A stretch of DNA of 64,000 bases, taken from positions 1,488,001 to 1,552,000 of the forward strand of contig NC_037315.1 of assembly GCF_000143535.2 (NCBI RefSeq), given 5' to 3'. Origin of the DNA: Botrytis cinerea B05.10. Its lineage: Eukaryota; Ascomycota; Leotiomycetes; Helotiales; Sclerotiniaceae. The position numbers and the translations under genes were made by a program. Shown in pieces: positions 1 through 12,663 of the stretch. Each line of letters starts with the position of its first letter. The first letter of the stretch is position 1. The notes beneath the pieces are model-generated. The model saw only the letters and a program-made list of their open reading frames with translations, was not told where the DNA came from and searched no databases.

Positions 1-53
1 CTAAGATTGATATAAAGATGGATGATCCTTTTCAAGGGGGGTCAGGCCAGGTT

Positions 54-82
54 GGTCGGTCGGTCGGTCGGTCGGTCGGTGG
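54..82. repeat. (GGTC)n microsatellite
   Basis: About seven uninterrupted copies of the tetranucleotide GGTC/TCGG. It lies in non-coding sequence at the left edge. Confidence 0.9.
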
Positions 83-467
83 ATTGATGGATGGATGGAC
101 TGCTCGATGGATCGATATTCATTCACACTGTCCAGTTGCCGTGATCTGATGTGAGTTGCGTTTTGCTGGTGGATGAAGATGTGCTCTCCTCTCCTTTCCT
201 CTACCTCGTCCTGGTGTATCGATATCGAAATGTCTTGGATGCTTGAATGTGGCTTTTGGGGGCGTCGTGGATGAAACGTTATTGGAGTCGCCTGGGGAGT
301 TGGTCCTTTATGTGGTCTGCTTTGGTGCGACGCACCATGAGAATATCAAAAAGGCGATGGGGGAGTAGAGGCAGAGGACCTGAACGACCGAGCGAGAGGC
401 CAGGACAGGGCTCGAACGGGCTAGGGCAAGTACAGAGCAGAGCAATATGTACATGTACATACGGTGA

Positions 468-551
468 ATGGAGATGTGAATGGAGATGTGAATGTGAATG
501 TGAATGCGAACGTAGTTGTAGATGTAGATGGAGATGGAGATGGAGATGTAG
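468..551. repeat. Hexamer-type tandem repeat (GAATGT / GATGGA)
   Basis: Imperfect tandem copies of GAATGGAGATGT, then GAATGT, then GATGGA. It can be read in several frames as low-complexity peptide, but nothing suggests coding use. Confidence 0.8.
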
Positions 552-1830
552 GGGTGCAAATTACATGCAATGAGTACCAAGAGACGGGACCAGGGGAGGA
601 GGGAGGAAGATGGGAGATAATGTCAATGGACGGAGTACGGGAGAAAGAATGAATGGGGAGAAAGATGGAGACAGGGTATTGTAGACAAGGTCCAGATTGG
701 CCGACGACCTGGCCCTCCAGATACCAAGAATGGATCCGGAAAGGGGGTATTGGAGTATGTGCTATGTATATGTATATGTATTCATGTAGCGAGGGTAGCG
801 AGGGTAGCAGACAAATGAGCAAGAGCAAGAGCAAGTACGATATACCGTACTTGGATTGGAGAGTGACGAGGGGATCGATCCGGCCACGACGCAAAGCAAG
901 TGGATTGACGATAGTTATAGATTTGGTCCTTGTATTGATTTGATTCTGTGTATGTCGCATGTGTCGATCGTGCTTATTTTTTATACGTCGTCAGAGTCTA
1001 TGTCGCTCTTCGTGCTTCAGAGCAGAAGCATTATACTTCCGCCGTCCCAGTATCTGTTATCTCCCCCCTCTCTCCCTGCTCTACTGCTTTCGCTTTATGC
1101 GAGAATCCCGATTCCTGGCTCCGTAACTCAGCACAAATCAATCACGGCGAAATACTCCCACAGAGGACAATTTTTGTTTTCCAGCTTTATCTTGTCGTCC
1201 CTCTTTGACTCATTCACATGTGTGCGCCCAGACCCTTCTCACAATCTCTCTTCTGGCTTCCTCTTCGTGTGTCCGCTCGATGATGGGCTGGCTGATGCAT
1301 ATACCGGTAACCTCACAGCAAAATCCAGTACGGGGGCCCTGCTCAAATTGCGAAAGGATACCGTTCGTTCGTTCATTCGACCTTGACCTTGCGTATCCTG
1401 TCGGTTCCCTTTTGGTCTTGGTCTTAAATCCCTCGACAAATGACGAGGAGCAGGAATAGAATAACAATATGCAATCGGTATGTAGGGTACTATATCGCTT
1501 CGCTCTATCGTCAGGTCGATTTTAGATTCAGCCAAATATGTAAGGAGTGCAGGTGGGCTAGAAAGATATTTCCAAACGAAACAACATATACACGAGGAGA
1601 TTATATTACGGAGATGGACAATTGAATGGGCAGTTGAATTTTCCGTGGTTCCTTTCTTTTCCCAATTCTACCTGAGTAGAAATCGTGGTGTTTATGAGGT
1701 GTCATCAGTGAGCTAGACTTTGGGCTTGGTCTCGTCGATGTAGCCTGATGTATGTATGTATCTATGTATGGCTATGTATGATATTGTATGGCAATTTTCG
1801 ATTTGACATCGTACTGTAATGTATGTATGT

Positions 1831-4800
1831 AACGGATGCTAATTGCCCCACCTTTTCTTCTGCAAATGCCCGATGGATTCTTCTTCCGTCGGTCGTGGAG
1901 CTGCAGCTGGGCAGATTTCTTACGTGCTCGGCTGCTAATTAAAAATTGCATGACACTGTTATGTTATAATGAATTCGTTGTTGTCGATGCTATTACTCTT
2001 ATGCTTGTTAGTGTACGTGCATGCTACAATTGGAATCTCCCAAACCCCCAAGCTCCCAGATGCTCCTCAAATCTTTGCCGTGGAAGAAGTACATTTGTGT
2101 GAAATACGTAATATACACATGTACAAATCTTCTTGCCACCGGAATCAATTGCCTCAGATGTAAGAAAATCACTAAGGATGGTCCAAGGTTTCAAATTGCC
2201 TGGTCGCCTGTGCAGACGTTCAACTCTCCCCGCGGCTGCATGAACTTCATTCACATCATGTATCCATGAACACGGCCACTCTGCAAAGAAGCTTGACATC
2301 CTGCGTATCAAGGTTTTCGCGTAATGTGTCTGTAGCTGAACGCTGCATGAATTGTCACTCCTTCCAGCTTCCAATTGTCGCCGTTTCATTTCACTTCCTT
2401 GGTTCGGAGGTATATTTCATGTATCACCGCCGTCTTCGTCTTTCCATTCACGTCTTCCATGCCGACCGATCAATCACCCACGATAGACATAGTTCTGTTC
2501 CTCTAACCTACGCACCCTCCCGCGCGCTAATAGCGTTTAATTCCCCATTATGGGACTCTTCATACCTTGATCTAGTTATATGGCGTTCGATATATCACAC
2601 CACCCTTGCCTGCTGACACTTGATGCGACCTCACGAAGTCCCCTTCTCCGTTATTGGTTGCTTCATTGGCTATTCTCCGTCTTGGCATCTCGATATCGGA
2701 ATTTTTGGTTGCTAACTTACGAAAATCATCCCCCGTATCTCACTTAACATTACGGAAGGAGAATCGACGGAGAAGGAAGAGAATTGAGAGAAGGAAGGAT
2801 TCCGCAAAGGAAATGTGGAGAAGAGAGAAGAGCGAGGGAAGAATTCAAGAAAAGGAGTTCCTTGTGGAAGCCGAAAAGGAAGAGAACACGGGTAGTCACG
2901 TTGCCTTTCCACAATGAGGGGAAGGATTAGGTTTCACACACGGGAATGTAGTGATGGCTTTGGTATCACATCACACCCGTGCGAAGATAAATGAAGAGTT
3001 CTCGATCATTCGTTGTCTGAATCGAGACCTTATGTATGGTTATAACAAGATAGATGTTTAACATGACAGTCTTGGAGAGTTACTACCCTTTTTCAACATC
3101 ACCAATGGAGTCTCTTCATTTAGAAGTCTCCGTACTCCATCGGGGGTAGTTTAAAGTAAGTAGGCGTGGCAAGGAAACCAGCAACTATCAGAGCACGACG
3201 CATCCAACAACCGTCTAACACGAGCAGCAGCATTAACCAACAATTGCTAGGCAAAGCGCAACAACCGACATGGGAATACGAAGAATTTGAATTAAGGGTT
3301 CTAGAGTTTCAACTTTGAGATAACCCAACCAGATGTCGATATGGAATTATCCATGATGCGATTGGCTGAAATGAACGCACTGATTGTTTGCATCCATGCG
3401 GGCCGTACTGCCGCTCACATGTAACGATGTATCATTCGTCTACTCGTCTCTCTTGTCTCGCCCTTTCCATTTTTTTCCCGAGGAAACGGCACCCTCTCTC
3501 ATTCCCCGAAAGTACCATGCTCATGCCATATCATGCCCATGTACCCCCGTATTAAGTGCTCAATAGTTTGAAACCCACAAGGCATGCCTATAGGAAAGAG
3601 AATCGCCCTTGTTAGTGATCGGTATCGTACAATGAGTGGCATGGGAGCGATCATGCTCATGACATCGAGTGTACATGCCTTACCTATTGAAATAATGCCC
3701 GTCAATACATACATATACATAGCTCCGGATATTGCACCGAAGATATATTGAGGTTGCAATTGGGTGAAAATGAATACATCCTTTCGGCCTTGTCTATCCT
3801 CCCTCACACTCTTCATTGTCACAGAATAATCGCTTACACGATATCCCGTGAGGAAAAGCTTTTTTCTCCTCCTGCTACCTACTCTCACTCAATCATCCTG
3901 ATGCTAACGGTAACTCAGCTTCCCAGTTCCAACACGGCGTGCTTGCGTGCATATACACCCTTATCATGCAGGTGGCCTTCTACCATTACTCTATATTGAA
4001 TCTTATCCAATTCGATGCAATCTTGAAATTGAAATATCGCGCACTATTCCGCCTGTCCGTTTGTTTGTTCGGTGTCGTGACCAGGTTATAGATTATGTGC
4101 ATAAATGGCACGTATGAGTACTGGACATTGCATTTCGTGATGACGAGCAAAACGATAGGGCAAGAAGATTTTTCCAGGATAAGAAACAATTGATATTGAT
4201 GGTTGGTTGCCAAGAGTAGGGTCAGAGTAGAAAGCAGGAGTATAAATAAAGTATAGTGACATTGATAGACGAGAAAAGCTATTTAGCAAGCTGGGATCAT
4301 GGGTTCGGGGAAGCTACAGATTGTCCCCTAGCATTTTGCTACACACATAATCTTTGGTCTACTGCAGAATGAAGAGTTAGACTTCTTTCAATCGTCTACT
4401 GTGATGTAGGGATTTGATTCGCGATCCACCAATAGGACTTCACTTATAAATAATACGTACTAGACGTGCATAACACGGGAATGTGTTCATGATCTGGATA
4501 CATACGATTAGCTGGATGTATCCAAGATGTCAAGTAGTCAGTCATAACTTTGTGAAAGGCAAAAGACGGAACTAGTCAGTAAGATTTATCTGACAAAGTA
4601 CTAGAACATTGCTAATCTCAGGAAATGCGGTTAAAATCTTACATGCCCCTTCATCAAGTACCGATAATCGCACCAATTTCATTCATAGTACCAACGCATG
4701 GAAGACCTGACCACGGAACCTCGCAACCCACGCTCCCCCATGCTGCACACTTTATCTCATCCCGACCCTACCATGAATGATGATCTCTCCTCTCATCAAA

Positions 4801-5550
4801 TAATGCATCTTACATCAACACATCTATCATGCCTCAAATCCTATCGCACACATCCCGGGAAATGAGACCTACCCACATCCTCGCACCCGCACCGAGAGTC
4901 AACGTACCTCTCATCATCGTGCATGACACAAAGTTCCATGCTACCCATATGATGTCTATCACATCTCACAAAAGCTAATCATTATCATGAATGCGTGAGG
5001 AACGGTAGCTAGGAGCCCCTCCGGCATTACCCCGCCAAGTCTACACCCAGGAAGAACTGAGTTGGCCCGATGCTACATGAAGACAATGTGCCTCCCTCAT
5101 TCCTCCAAACATACACCACATGAAAACCCTATCGACTATTGGCCTACCACGTTTCTGAACTCTGGTGCTCCTGATAGGCTATCATTACGTCTACTGAGTC
5201 AAACATGACTAGGGGTGAATCTCCCGCATGTATAATCTGATCAAGATCGAGATTAGATTATATGCGTACTAGATTGATTGCTCTCCATGCATACCGTATC
5301 ACATGTTCTACACAGATGGGTCTAAGTATATTTCATATCTAGCAACCATGGCGAGAAGCAACTAAAGAAGGTACCTAACAGTATGACTTTGGTGTCATCT
5401 ACTTCTAATTTCGGATGTACCCCTCCATCTCACACACCTTTATGTGTATCCTATATGTTGTGAATACAGTTAATCAGATGCTGATCTCACACACATCTGT
5501 TGATCAACAAGCAGTCAGAGTCAGATCTTAATCTTCACCACAGTTCCTCA
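1831..5550. other. Intergenic sequence without a supported gene
   Basis: I examined both strands. ORFs reach about 130 codons (for example on the minus strand at 3499-3888), but they lack recognisable motifs, plausible splice structure or a good start context. 4600-5500 is unstructured AT-rich sequence. A short inverted repeat (TATAATCT ... AGATTATA) lies near 5230-5260. I make no functional claim. Confidence 0.5.
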
Positions 5551-7458
5551 TTTTGGTGTTCAGCCGTTCACTTTCTCTGCTGCGCTACCCAAATCCTGCA
5601 TCTTCAAACCTTACTAATATACCAAATCTCACTAGAGTGAAGCAACCCCCTCACTTCCCGCTCTCTGCTGAGATTCCCCTCATCTACGGAGCACAGCTCC
5701 CATCTCCAATCCCTCAATCTCTCTACCAGGAATCCAATCCTACCCGGGTTTCAACGCATCCAGTCCTACCTTCACATCACCAGCACAACCCCATCACATC
5801 ACATTTCATCCCTGACCCTTTCCAATCCAAGGATCTCCAAGCCTCATCAAGCTCATCGTTTCAAGCCCATTCCAGCCGAACCAACTTTCTCTCACCATCT
5901 TCATCCACACCATCCACTCTGCTCTAGATATCCCAAGACCAAAATACCGATCAACCAGTCAACCAAACACAACAAGAACTTTCATCAACCACTAACAAGA
6001 TAACACATGCAATCAAACATGCTCATCTAACCTTAAACCTCACAGCTTCATTTCTCCCAGCCCTCGCTAATCGGTAACCCCCATCTCCAGCCAGCCTCGA
6101 AATGCACCTCCCATACTCCCTGCATACATATACATACACATATACATATAGTGACATACATACACCCAAATCTTCACATCTACACCCCAAAACCCTACCA
6201 CAAACCCATGAATCGGATCAACACCATCTCCGCCATCTCTCCACCGCAGAAACCAGACCAAAAAAATCCACCATCGCGAGATACAAACAGAGCAAGGATA
6301 TCGAAACCGCAACACCGGCTCCGAAATTCCCACCTCACCTTTCTCTATCCACGAAGCCCCCCCTCCTTACCTTGCACCCTCTTTCTCCCGAACGTTGCAG
6401 TGCATTGTCGTGCAAGATTTTCCATCTCGATATATGAGATGTGTATGAACATGTACATACATACATTACATAGATTACACAAACCAACATACCTCCTCAC
6501 CCACCCCCGCCCCCACGCCAAAGAACATCACCTCCTCAGCACCGCCTCGTCTCGTTCTCACAACCAACAGACCAGAGATATTCCCAAGCTATCACCAATC
6601 CTCCATCCGTACCTGCCAGCTCGCTCATATATACAAAGTCCCACCGCTTTACCTCAAACCACTAACTAATTATATGTATCTCCATAATACACAACACATA
6701 CTCACCACTAGCTTCCCAACCATATATCATCCATCCACCCACCTACCAAGCTCTGTATATTCTCCCCATTTCCTTCCCCTCACCCTCACCCTCCATCCCC
6801 ATCTCCTACACTATCCCCCCCTTTTCTCTGTACCTCTTACCTCACACTTCCATCCACATCCCGTTGTATCCTCCGCAAACAGGATCCCCGCAACCCAACA
6901 CACACGTACATGACTCCCACCGGTGTCTTGACATATTCTCACACCTGCTTATTTTCCCCTACTACTCCTATTGTAACACCTTTCCCCGTATCATGCCCTC
7001 ACCTCGTCAGCCTAGCCCGTGTCCATTCAAGATATTTTATATGTATCCCCGCACTCGTTCCCCTCCAGTCAAAACCTTAGCCATTTCGCTCTGGTTTAAT
7101 GAAAGAACATGCTTGCATACACAATACATTGGAACTTTTCAGTTGCTTTGGAGAGAATGGTGTTGGATCATGATTACTACATAGATGAATGGATGGAAGA
7201 TGCATAACTATAAAGTAAGTGTTAAATTGAAATACAAACGAAGAAAATGAAATTTGTATGCCTCTGTTCATTAATTTATGTATTTATGGTAGGTAGATAG
7301 ATAGCTAGAGGAGGGTACCTATCCATTGATCATAAGTCATCTATCATCATTACCGTGATCTCTCTTAAGCTTCTTCATCAACTCCCGACTCCCATACACT
7401 CCATGTGATCTCAAGGTATCAATATCGTACCTAGTGTTCACCAGATTGATCAATCAAA
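5551..7458. other. C-rich, G-poor strand-asymmetric intergenic tract
   Basis: From about 5550 to 7050 the + strand is strikingly poor in G and rich in C, T and A, with ACATAC/TACATA microsatellite stretches near 6125-6150 and 6450-6465. Read-through ORFs such as 6102-6669 are Pro/His/Thr/Ser-rich with no domain. They follow from the composition rather than from coding selection. The tract lies 3' of the CSN2 gene, so on the CSN2 sense strand it is purine-rich. Confidence 0.6.
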
Positions 7459-9055
7459 TCATCCTAGCCATCCCTTCTTAGCCCTTCCGCCCATTGGAAA
7501 TCTACCTCCCTTTTGTCCGCCATGTCTCAAGTTACTCGTGTTAGCTGGACTCAGATATCCGCCCATAGAACCTGCATCCTTGTCTATATCCCCAATTTGA
7601 TTGATATCATTCATCCTAAAGCCCTCACTCTCTGCAAAAATGGTTTCATATAATGAACCTATGGCTGTAGTCCATTCATGCATTGCCTTGAGACGCTCCG
7701 CATCACTATTATCCTCGATCTCAACAGTTCCATCTTGCTGATTGATCTTTCCATTGACTTTCTTGTCGACAATCAAAAAGCCTAGAATATCCTGGACCTC
7801 CAAGACGGGAATCTTGAGAGCTTTGCCAATGAAGTCGAGCTTGAAACGGGTGTAAGGAGCGATCAATTTTACCACGGCTTTGGTCCTCATATTCCGAGTT
7901 ACCTCGTCAATATTTTCGCGGATGAAGGAGTCAGACATAAGATCTTTGTTGTTCTTTAAAACGTCTTCATATCTGTGAATATCATCTCTTTGGTAGGCAT
8001 CGACTAGATCGGTCATTGCGGCGATGCGAGGATCATTTTTATATGGTTTGGTTTCCTGTGATTCAAAGGGATTGATATCAGATTTCATCAACATGGTTGT
8101 CAAAACGAGATACTTGAGAACCTGGATTCGCTGTAAAGATCCAGCTTCATCGTAATCTTTGAATGATTGAAAGAAATCACTCTGTGCATCCTTCCAGTTT
8201 TCCTCGGTCATGTGCATCTTCCCACCACATTCTCGAATGATACCCATAATCCTAGGATGTGGTACTGCTGATTTGACCTTCAAAGCTCTTTCATATGAGC
8301 GCTTCAATTGCTTGTTATTCTTCGTTTCGGAATGCATTTGAATCTCGAGTGCGTATATCTCCAAAGAGTAGGTGCCCTTGCTTGGATCGTCCGTTCCATC
8401 TTCCAGTTCACATGCCTTGCGAAGTTCTCGTAGCTTCTTAGTTGTCGCAACGTAATCCTTGCGGTCGAGGCAGAGTTTCGCCAGTTTGATACTGGTTTTC
8501 AACCACAACCGTTCATTGTTGGTACTTTGAAAGGATTGTAGGGTGTTTGAATAAAATTCCTCCATACATTTCCTGGCTGCATCATCTTCAGTCTTCTTCT
8601 CGATAAAGTCGAGGATATTGTTGATCGATTTTTCAGAGTAGTTTCGAGTTACTGCGGATTTGACGTAGGTAAGAAGTTCGAGATAATGCTCAACAGCCTA
8701 ATTAATTGTTAGATACAACCACCTGGAACAAACAAAAACCCTACCTTATCATATAGAGCAAGATTAAACTCCATCTTTATAGCTTGTTTTAATCCTTTGA
8801 ATCCCCAATCACCTTTATCTTGCTCGAGAGCTGGAATTCCCAAAAACTCCTCAATCGCACCTTCAGGATCTGTAGATTTCATTTGTTTGGCATTGTAGTA
8901 TTTATTCTCAATATCGACATCTGCATCTTCCTCGTCGTCATTCTCTTCATATTCGAAGTCATATCTATGAACGTTAGCTATCTATCGATTGTCTGGCAAG
9001 GCTTCACATACTCCTCCTGATCTGAATCTTGCATGAAATCATCATCGTCAGACAT
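7459..9055 (-). CDS. csn2: COP9 signalosome complex subunit 2 (CSN2)
   Basis: Scaffold subunit of the COP9 signalosome, which removes NEDD8 from cullin-RING ubiquitin ligases in nucleus and cytosol. I infer three exons: 9055-9012, 8964-8745 and 8697-7459, with GTATGT and GTAGGG donors, giving 500 residues, the usual CSN2 length. The N-terminus is very acidic (a run of Asp after Met-Ser, then an E/D-rich segment), as in CSN2. The middle is helical TPR-like repeat. A PCI domain with winged helix lies around residues 310-425, including KLDFIGKALKIP and FLIVDKKVNGKINQ. The Gly/Arg/Lys-rich C-terminus resembles fungal orthologues. It is divergent from CWC25 across 481 bp. The main alternative is the proteasome lid paralogue Rpn6, but the acidic N-terminus and the PCI sequence favour CSN2. 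Confidence 0.93.
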
Positions 9056-9536
9056 GTTTGCGATTCTTTTGGTTCGGTAGTCAGGCGAGAGTTGAAAGTA
9101 CGAGGATCTATGCGGGTGAGATATGGACGGCTTTATGCAAAATAATTCGAAAGTTTCGTAATGGGGAGCAAAAAGATATCGTGGAATGTCAAAGGTTGAG
9201 GTACAGTAGTGATAAGGCTGTGTGTCGTTTTGCCTAGAGCTATCCCCGCAGTCTTGTGCGATTGGCTACAAATCGCTTAGCGTCCATCCTGCCTTTCTGA
9301 TTTTGAAATGCTTCCGCCTTGTGATGAACGTTAAACATCTGTTTGTATTTTATCGTCAAGAAACATTGCAACTTATATCTCGCACAATTCTTGACTGCGA
9401 ATAACTTATTCTGGCTTTGAGTTCATTGCTTCATTCTTCGAATCCCACATTTGGTATTTCTTGTTTGTCAAGACCTCACCTGCGACCACGATTTATCTTG
9501 AACTTGGTTCTACAATAACGTCAAACAACTTTCAAA
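9056..9536. promoter_or_regulatory. Shared divergent promoter of CSN2 and CWC25
   Basis: 481 bp separate the two start codons, with no ORF of merit between them. Both 5' leaders and promoters must fit here, so the two housekeeping genes may be co-expressed. I see no clear TATA box. Confidence 0.6.
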
Positions 9537-10943
9537 ATGGGTGGCGATCTCAACTTGAAGAAATCATGGCATCCCCATTTGATGAAGAATCAAACGCGAG
9601 TATGGGAGGAAGAAAAGAAAGCCCTCGAAGAAAGACGACGTACGGAACAGAGGATCAAGGAGCTTAAAGAAGAACGAGCGAAGGAAGAGATCCAAAATAA
9701 ACTCGAAGCCGCCGGATCCAGAAAACGAGTTGATCGTGTCGATTGGATGTATCAAGGTCCATCCAGTGGTCAAGCTGGAACCACTGAGGAGATGGAAGGT
9801 TATCTTCTTGGAAAGAGGCGCATTGATGGGTTGATAAAAGGCACAGAGCACAAAAATCTCGAGAAACAAGCTTCCGAGGCTAGTTTCATGGCTTTACAAA
9901 ATGCGAATACTCTACGAGACACAGCAGCGAAGGTTCGTGAAGATCCTATGCTTGCTATCAAAAGACAGGAGCAGGCTGCATATGAGGCTATGATGAATGA
10001 TCCGATCAAACGACGCAAACTACTTGAATTGGCTGGGCAGGATTCCAAGGAAGTTAAGCCGAAGAAGGAAAGAAAGCATCGCCACCATCATCGGCATCAT
10101 GATGACGACGATGAAGAGCGAAGACGAAAGCGCAGGAGAGAGGAAAATAGGGATAGCCGGGGAGAAGATCGCAGTAGCAAGCGTCGCAGAAGTGGTGATA
10201 ATCACGATGAAGATAGAGATCGCAGAAGTCGCAAACACGAATATCGACGACGTTCAGATTCATATTCAAGATCCCGTTCCCCTATCGAAAGGCGAGAAAG
10301 GCGAGATAGTTTTGGCAGATCACGAAAACCAAGATCAGTATCACCGGATAATAGAGAAAGAGGACGGCCAGTAAGAGAAAGAGACTACGATCGCCGAAGA
10401 CCTGTGTCGCCAAACAGACCAGGCAGGGATCAAGACAAAAGAGAGAGAAGGAGAAATAGTTCATCTCCAGATTCCCGATCCCCCACTCCAGAACGACGAA
10501 GGTCTCCGGATCGGAGAAAATCCTACCCGGCAGATAGAGAGGATAGAAGGAATGGTTACGACCGAAGGGATAACGGGAACAGATACGATAATCAACGCAA
10601 TGGGAATGGGTATGGCAGACGCGATGATAGAAGACCTCCAGCTGGACATCAACAGGCAAATGGTCCTTCGGAAGAAGAAAAGGAAGCTGAGCGACAAAAG
10701 AAATTGGCCGCGATGCAACAAGATGCATCAAGCCTGGAAACTGATCGGGAGAAGCGACTCAGGGCATTGGAGGAACAGGAGAAGGCCGCCCATGAAGCCG
10801 AGGATAGAGCGCGGACGAAATCATCAAAGTACTCGGATAAAGGCGATTTCATCAATGGTCTCAATCGAACGGCTGGAAATATGAATCTCGGCGATCGAAT
10901 TGGGCGTCGTGCAGGACAAGGATTTATCAAGGAAGAGGAGTGA
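9537..10943 (+). CDS. cwc25: Pre-mRNA-splicing factor CWC25
   Basis: Intronless 468-residue protein. Yeast Cwc25 joins the activated spliceosome and promotes the first transesterification step, so a nuclear role is expected. Residues about 10-46 form the charged Cir_N helix (starts KKSWHPHL, then a Glu/Arg/Lys coiled coil). The CWC25 block follows ([19 protein letters not shown], about residues 68-90). From residue about 190 to 400 the protein is RS/RE/RD-rich with His and Asp runs and SRSRSP-type motifs, typical of splicing factors. A second helical segment lies near 385-430. The ATG at 9537 starts the conserved [12 protein letters not shown]-terminus, so the start is secure. It shares a promoter region with CSN2. 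Confidence 0.94.
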   Translation: MGGDLNLKKSWHPHLMKNQTRVWEEEKKALEERRRTEQRIKELKEERAKEEIQNKLEAAGSRKRVDRVDWMYQGPSSGQAGTTEEMEGYLLGKRRIDGLIKGTEHKNLEKQASEASFMALQNANTLRDTAAKVREDPMLAIKRQEQAAYEAMMNDPIKRRKLLELAGQDSKEVKPKKERKHRHHHRHHDDDDEERRRKRRREENRDSRGEDRSSKRRRSGDNHDEDRDRRSRKHEYRRRSDSYSRSRSPIERRERRDSFGRSRKPRSVSPDNRERGRPVRERDYDRRRPVSPNRPGRDQDKRERRRNSSSPDSRSPTPERRRSPDRRKSYPADREDRRNGYDRRDNGNRYDNQRNGNGYGRRDDRRPPAGHQQANGPSEEEKEAERQKKLAAMQQDASSLETDREKRLRALEEQEKAAHEAEDRARTKSSKYSDKGDFINGLNRTAGNMNLGDRIGRRAGQGFIKEEE

Positions 10944-11920
10944 ATTTGTTTTTTTGTTTATGTGGAAGATGATGGAGGTGTGTTGTTATTGCACGGATAC
11001 CCTTAAGTATGGCAGATTGCATGGGGATTTCATTGCCATGGGAAGATGATGACTCGTTGTGGTTGTTGTGCTTTTATCATTGCGCAAGATTGCAGATTAG
11101 AAAAGCAATTGTAATAGTTATACAGCTTTCAATTTGGAAAGTTGAATGCTCTCCACCTCGCGCCCACTCGTAATGTTGATTGATCCACTATGAACAAGGC
11201 AAGACTCATTTATGGACCCGCGGCTCTACAGAGTGCACACCAGCAATTTCCTCCTTTTCAAGGATTTCCCCCCTCCCCCCATGGGACGATCATCCGCTTT
11301 GTTGTATCTGCCCAAAATTCTTCCATTTTCTATTTTTTTTTATCTTAGTGTTCCGCCAATTGTCAAATGAAATTCCTAGAAATCAGCCACAGCGGTGTTA
11401 GCTGATTATCAATGTATGGTTGTGTTATAGATATCATATGCATACTATAGGATGGAGAAATTAGGGAATTATCGAGTGGAAATTATAGAGCACCGACAGA
11501 CTGCAATTGTAGGACTTCGCAGATGCTTTGTCGAGACATCCATACGACATACATAGATTCCTCGCGTACGCAGCACCGAGAGAGTGAGTGTTGATCTTGC
11601 TGCACACATACATCATTCCCTTCTTCCTCGCATGTGCATGACTCTAGAATCTTCATCTTTTCCCCACGATATGCCATCGCATCCGTGGCATTCGGTGCTG
11701 GGGGGTGGATATGTATAATGGGACAGATACGCTGGATGCAGGTATCTGGAGACTCTCCACCCGCAAAAGAAAGGAAGACGAGATCAGGCCAAAAGCAATG
11801 GGCGATGTGGAAATCAATGCAAATGTAACATAACAATAAACGTGTCCAGCTGGCTGGCTGGGCTGAACGTGAAGACACCTGGGGGGGAGGGGATATGCTA
11901 GAGGGGTCATCTGATGCCAT

Positions 11921-12001
11921 GTTGCTTCATTGCTTCGTTGCTCCGTTGCTTCGTTGCTCCGTTGCTTCGTTGCTCCGTTGCTTCGTTGCTTCGTTGCTTT
12001 G
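11921..12001. repeat. Minisatellite, unit TTGCTTCGTTGCTCCG
   Basis: About five tandem copies of a 16-bp unit, itself built from the 8-mers TTGCTTCG and TTGCTCCG that alternate regularly. It lies about 0.7 kb upstream of the Rho3 start codon. Confidence 0.9.
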
Positions 12002-12410
12002 TTTATGCTCGAATAAGGTTTCTGGTGAGTAGACGGAGGGAGGGCAGGTATGCTTCAACAATGTTCCCGCACTTTATCTACGAGATGCATACCTAGGTAC
12101 ATGCTAGATAGACACCCTTGCATTTATGCTGATGATATGACACCCGTACTGTACTCACATTTCTCTCATCTGCAACGGCCATGCTTTCCTTTCGTCCATT
12201 GACTTGTTATTATATCACTCGTGTACCGGTATGGATGGATGAATTATCAATCAATTGATTGATTACCTATCAATTGTCCAATTACACAAACTCCATATAA
12301 TAAAAATAACTTGCCCACCTACCCACCACTACCCTTCGACCACTACTCCTCCCACCCTAGTCATTCTTTGGCCTGGCCCCTTTAAGGCTCAATCTTCGGT
12401 CCACCAGTCT

Positions 12411-12490
12411 ATCCATTCATTCATTCATTCATTCATCCATCCATCCATTCATCCATCCATCCATCCATCCATCCCATCCCATCCCATCCA
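12411..12490. repeat. CATT / CATC / CATCC microsatellite
   Basis: A run of CATT changes to CATC and then to CATCC units, all pyrimidine-rich on the Rho3 sense strand. It sits about 175-250 bp upstream of the Rho3 ATG and is probably in or near its 5' UTR. Confidence 0.85.
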
Positions 12491-12663
12491 GTCACCCAGC
12501 TACTTTTCAATCCTGGATTCATCATTCTCATCCTTCTTCCTCCTGCCAACCATCTGATTGTCACTTTCTACTACCACCTGCCTTCATATCGATAGGCATT
12601 CCTTCGCAATCACACATCTACATCCTTACCTACCGGAACTTACATCATCTCATATCGTGCAAT

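Larger units (their letters stand above)
1..1830. other. Gene-free flank with simple repeats
   Basis: I find no ORF here with domain character. The stretch holds a GGTC tetranucleotide run (54-82), a GAATGT/GATGGA hexamer-type tract (about 468-551), TATGTA runs (about 768-782 and 1745-1825) and a pyrimidine-rich block (about 1040-1100). The small ORFs reading through the hexamer tract encode only Asn-Val-Asp-Gly repeats and are repeat artefacts. The composition resembles the leader or promoter of a gene beyond the left edge, but nothing in the window proves this. Confidence 0.6.
10944..12663. other. Long intergenic region and Rho3 leader
   Basis: I see no supported gene. ORFs on both strands at 11483-11920 are featureless. 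The right half contains a 16-bp-unit minisatellite, a CATT/CATC repeat and pyrimidine-rich sequence directly before the Rho3 start codon. This is the usual appearance of a strong filamentous-fungal promoter and 5' UTR. Confidence 0.6.

Noticed and set aside
464..652. 62-codon ORF rich in Asn-Val-Asp-Gly
   Set aside because: It is the direct translation of a hexamer-type tandem repeat, with no start context or domain.
2024..3888. Minus-strand ORFs of 121 and 129 codons
   Set aside because: No domain or splice signals; they are isolated in gene-free sequence.
6102..6669. Overlapping Pro/His/Thr-rich ORFs of up to 172 codons
   Set aside because: Low G content removes stop codons in these frames; the peptides are low-complexity and have no homology-like blocks.
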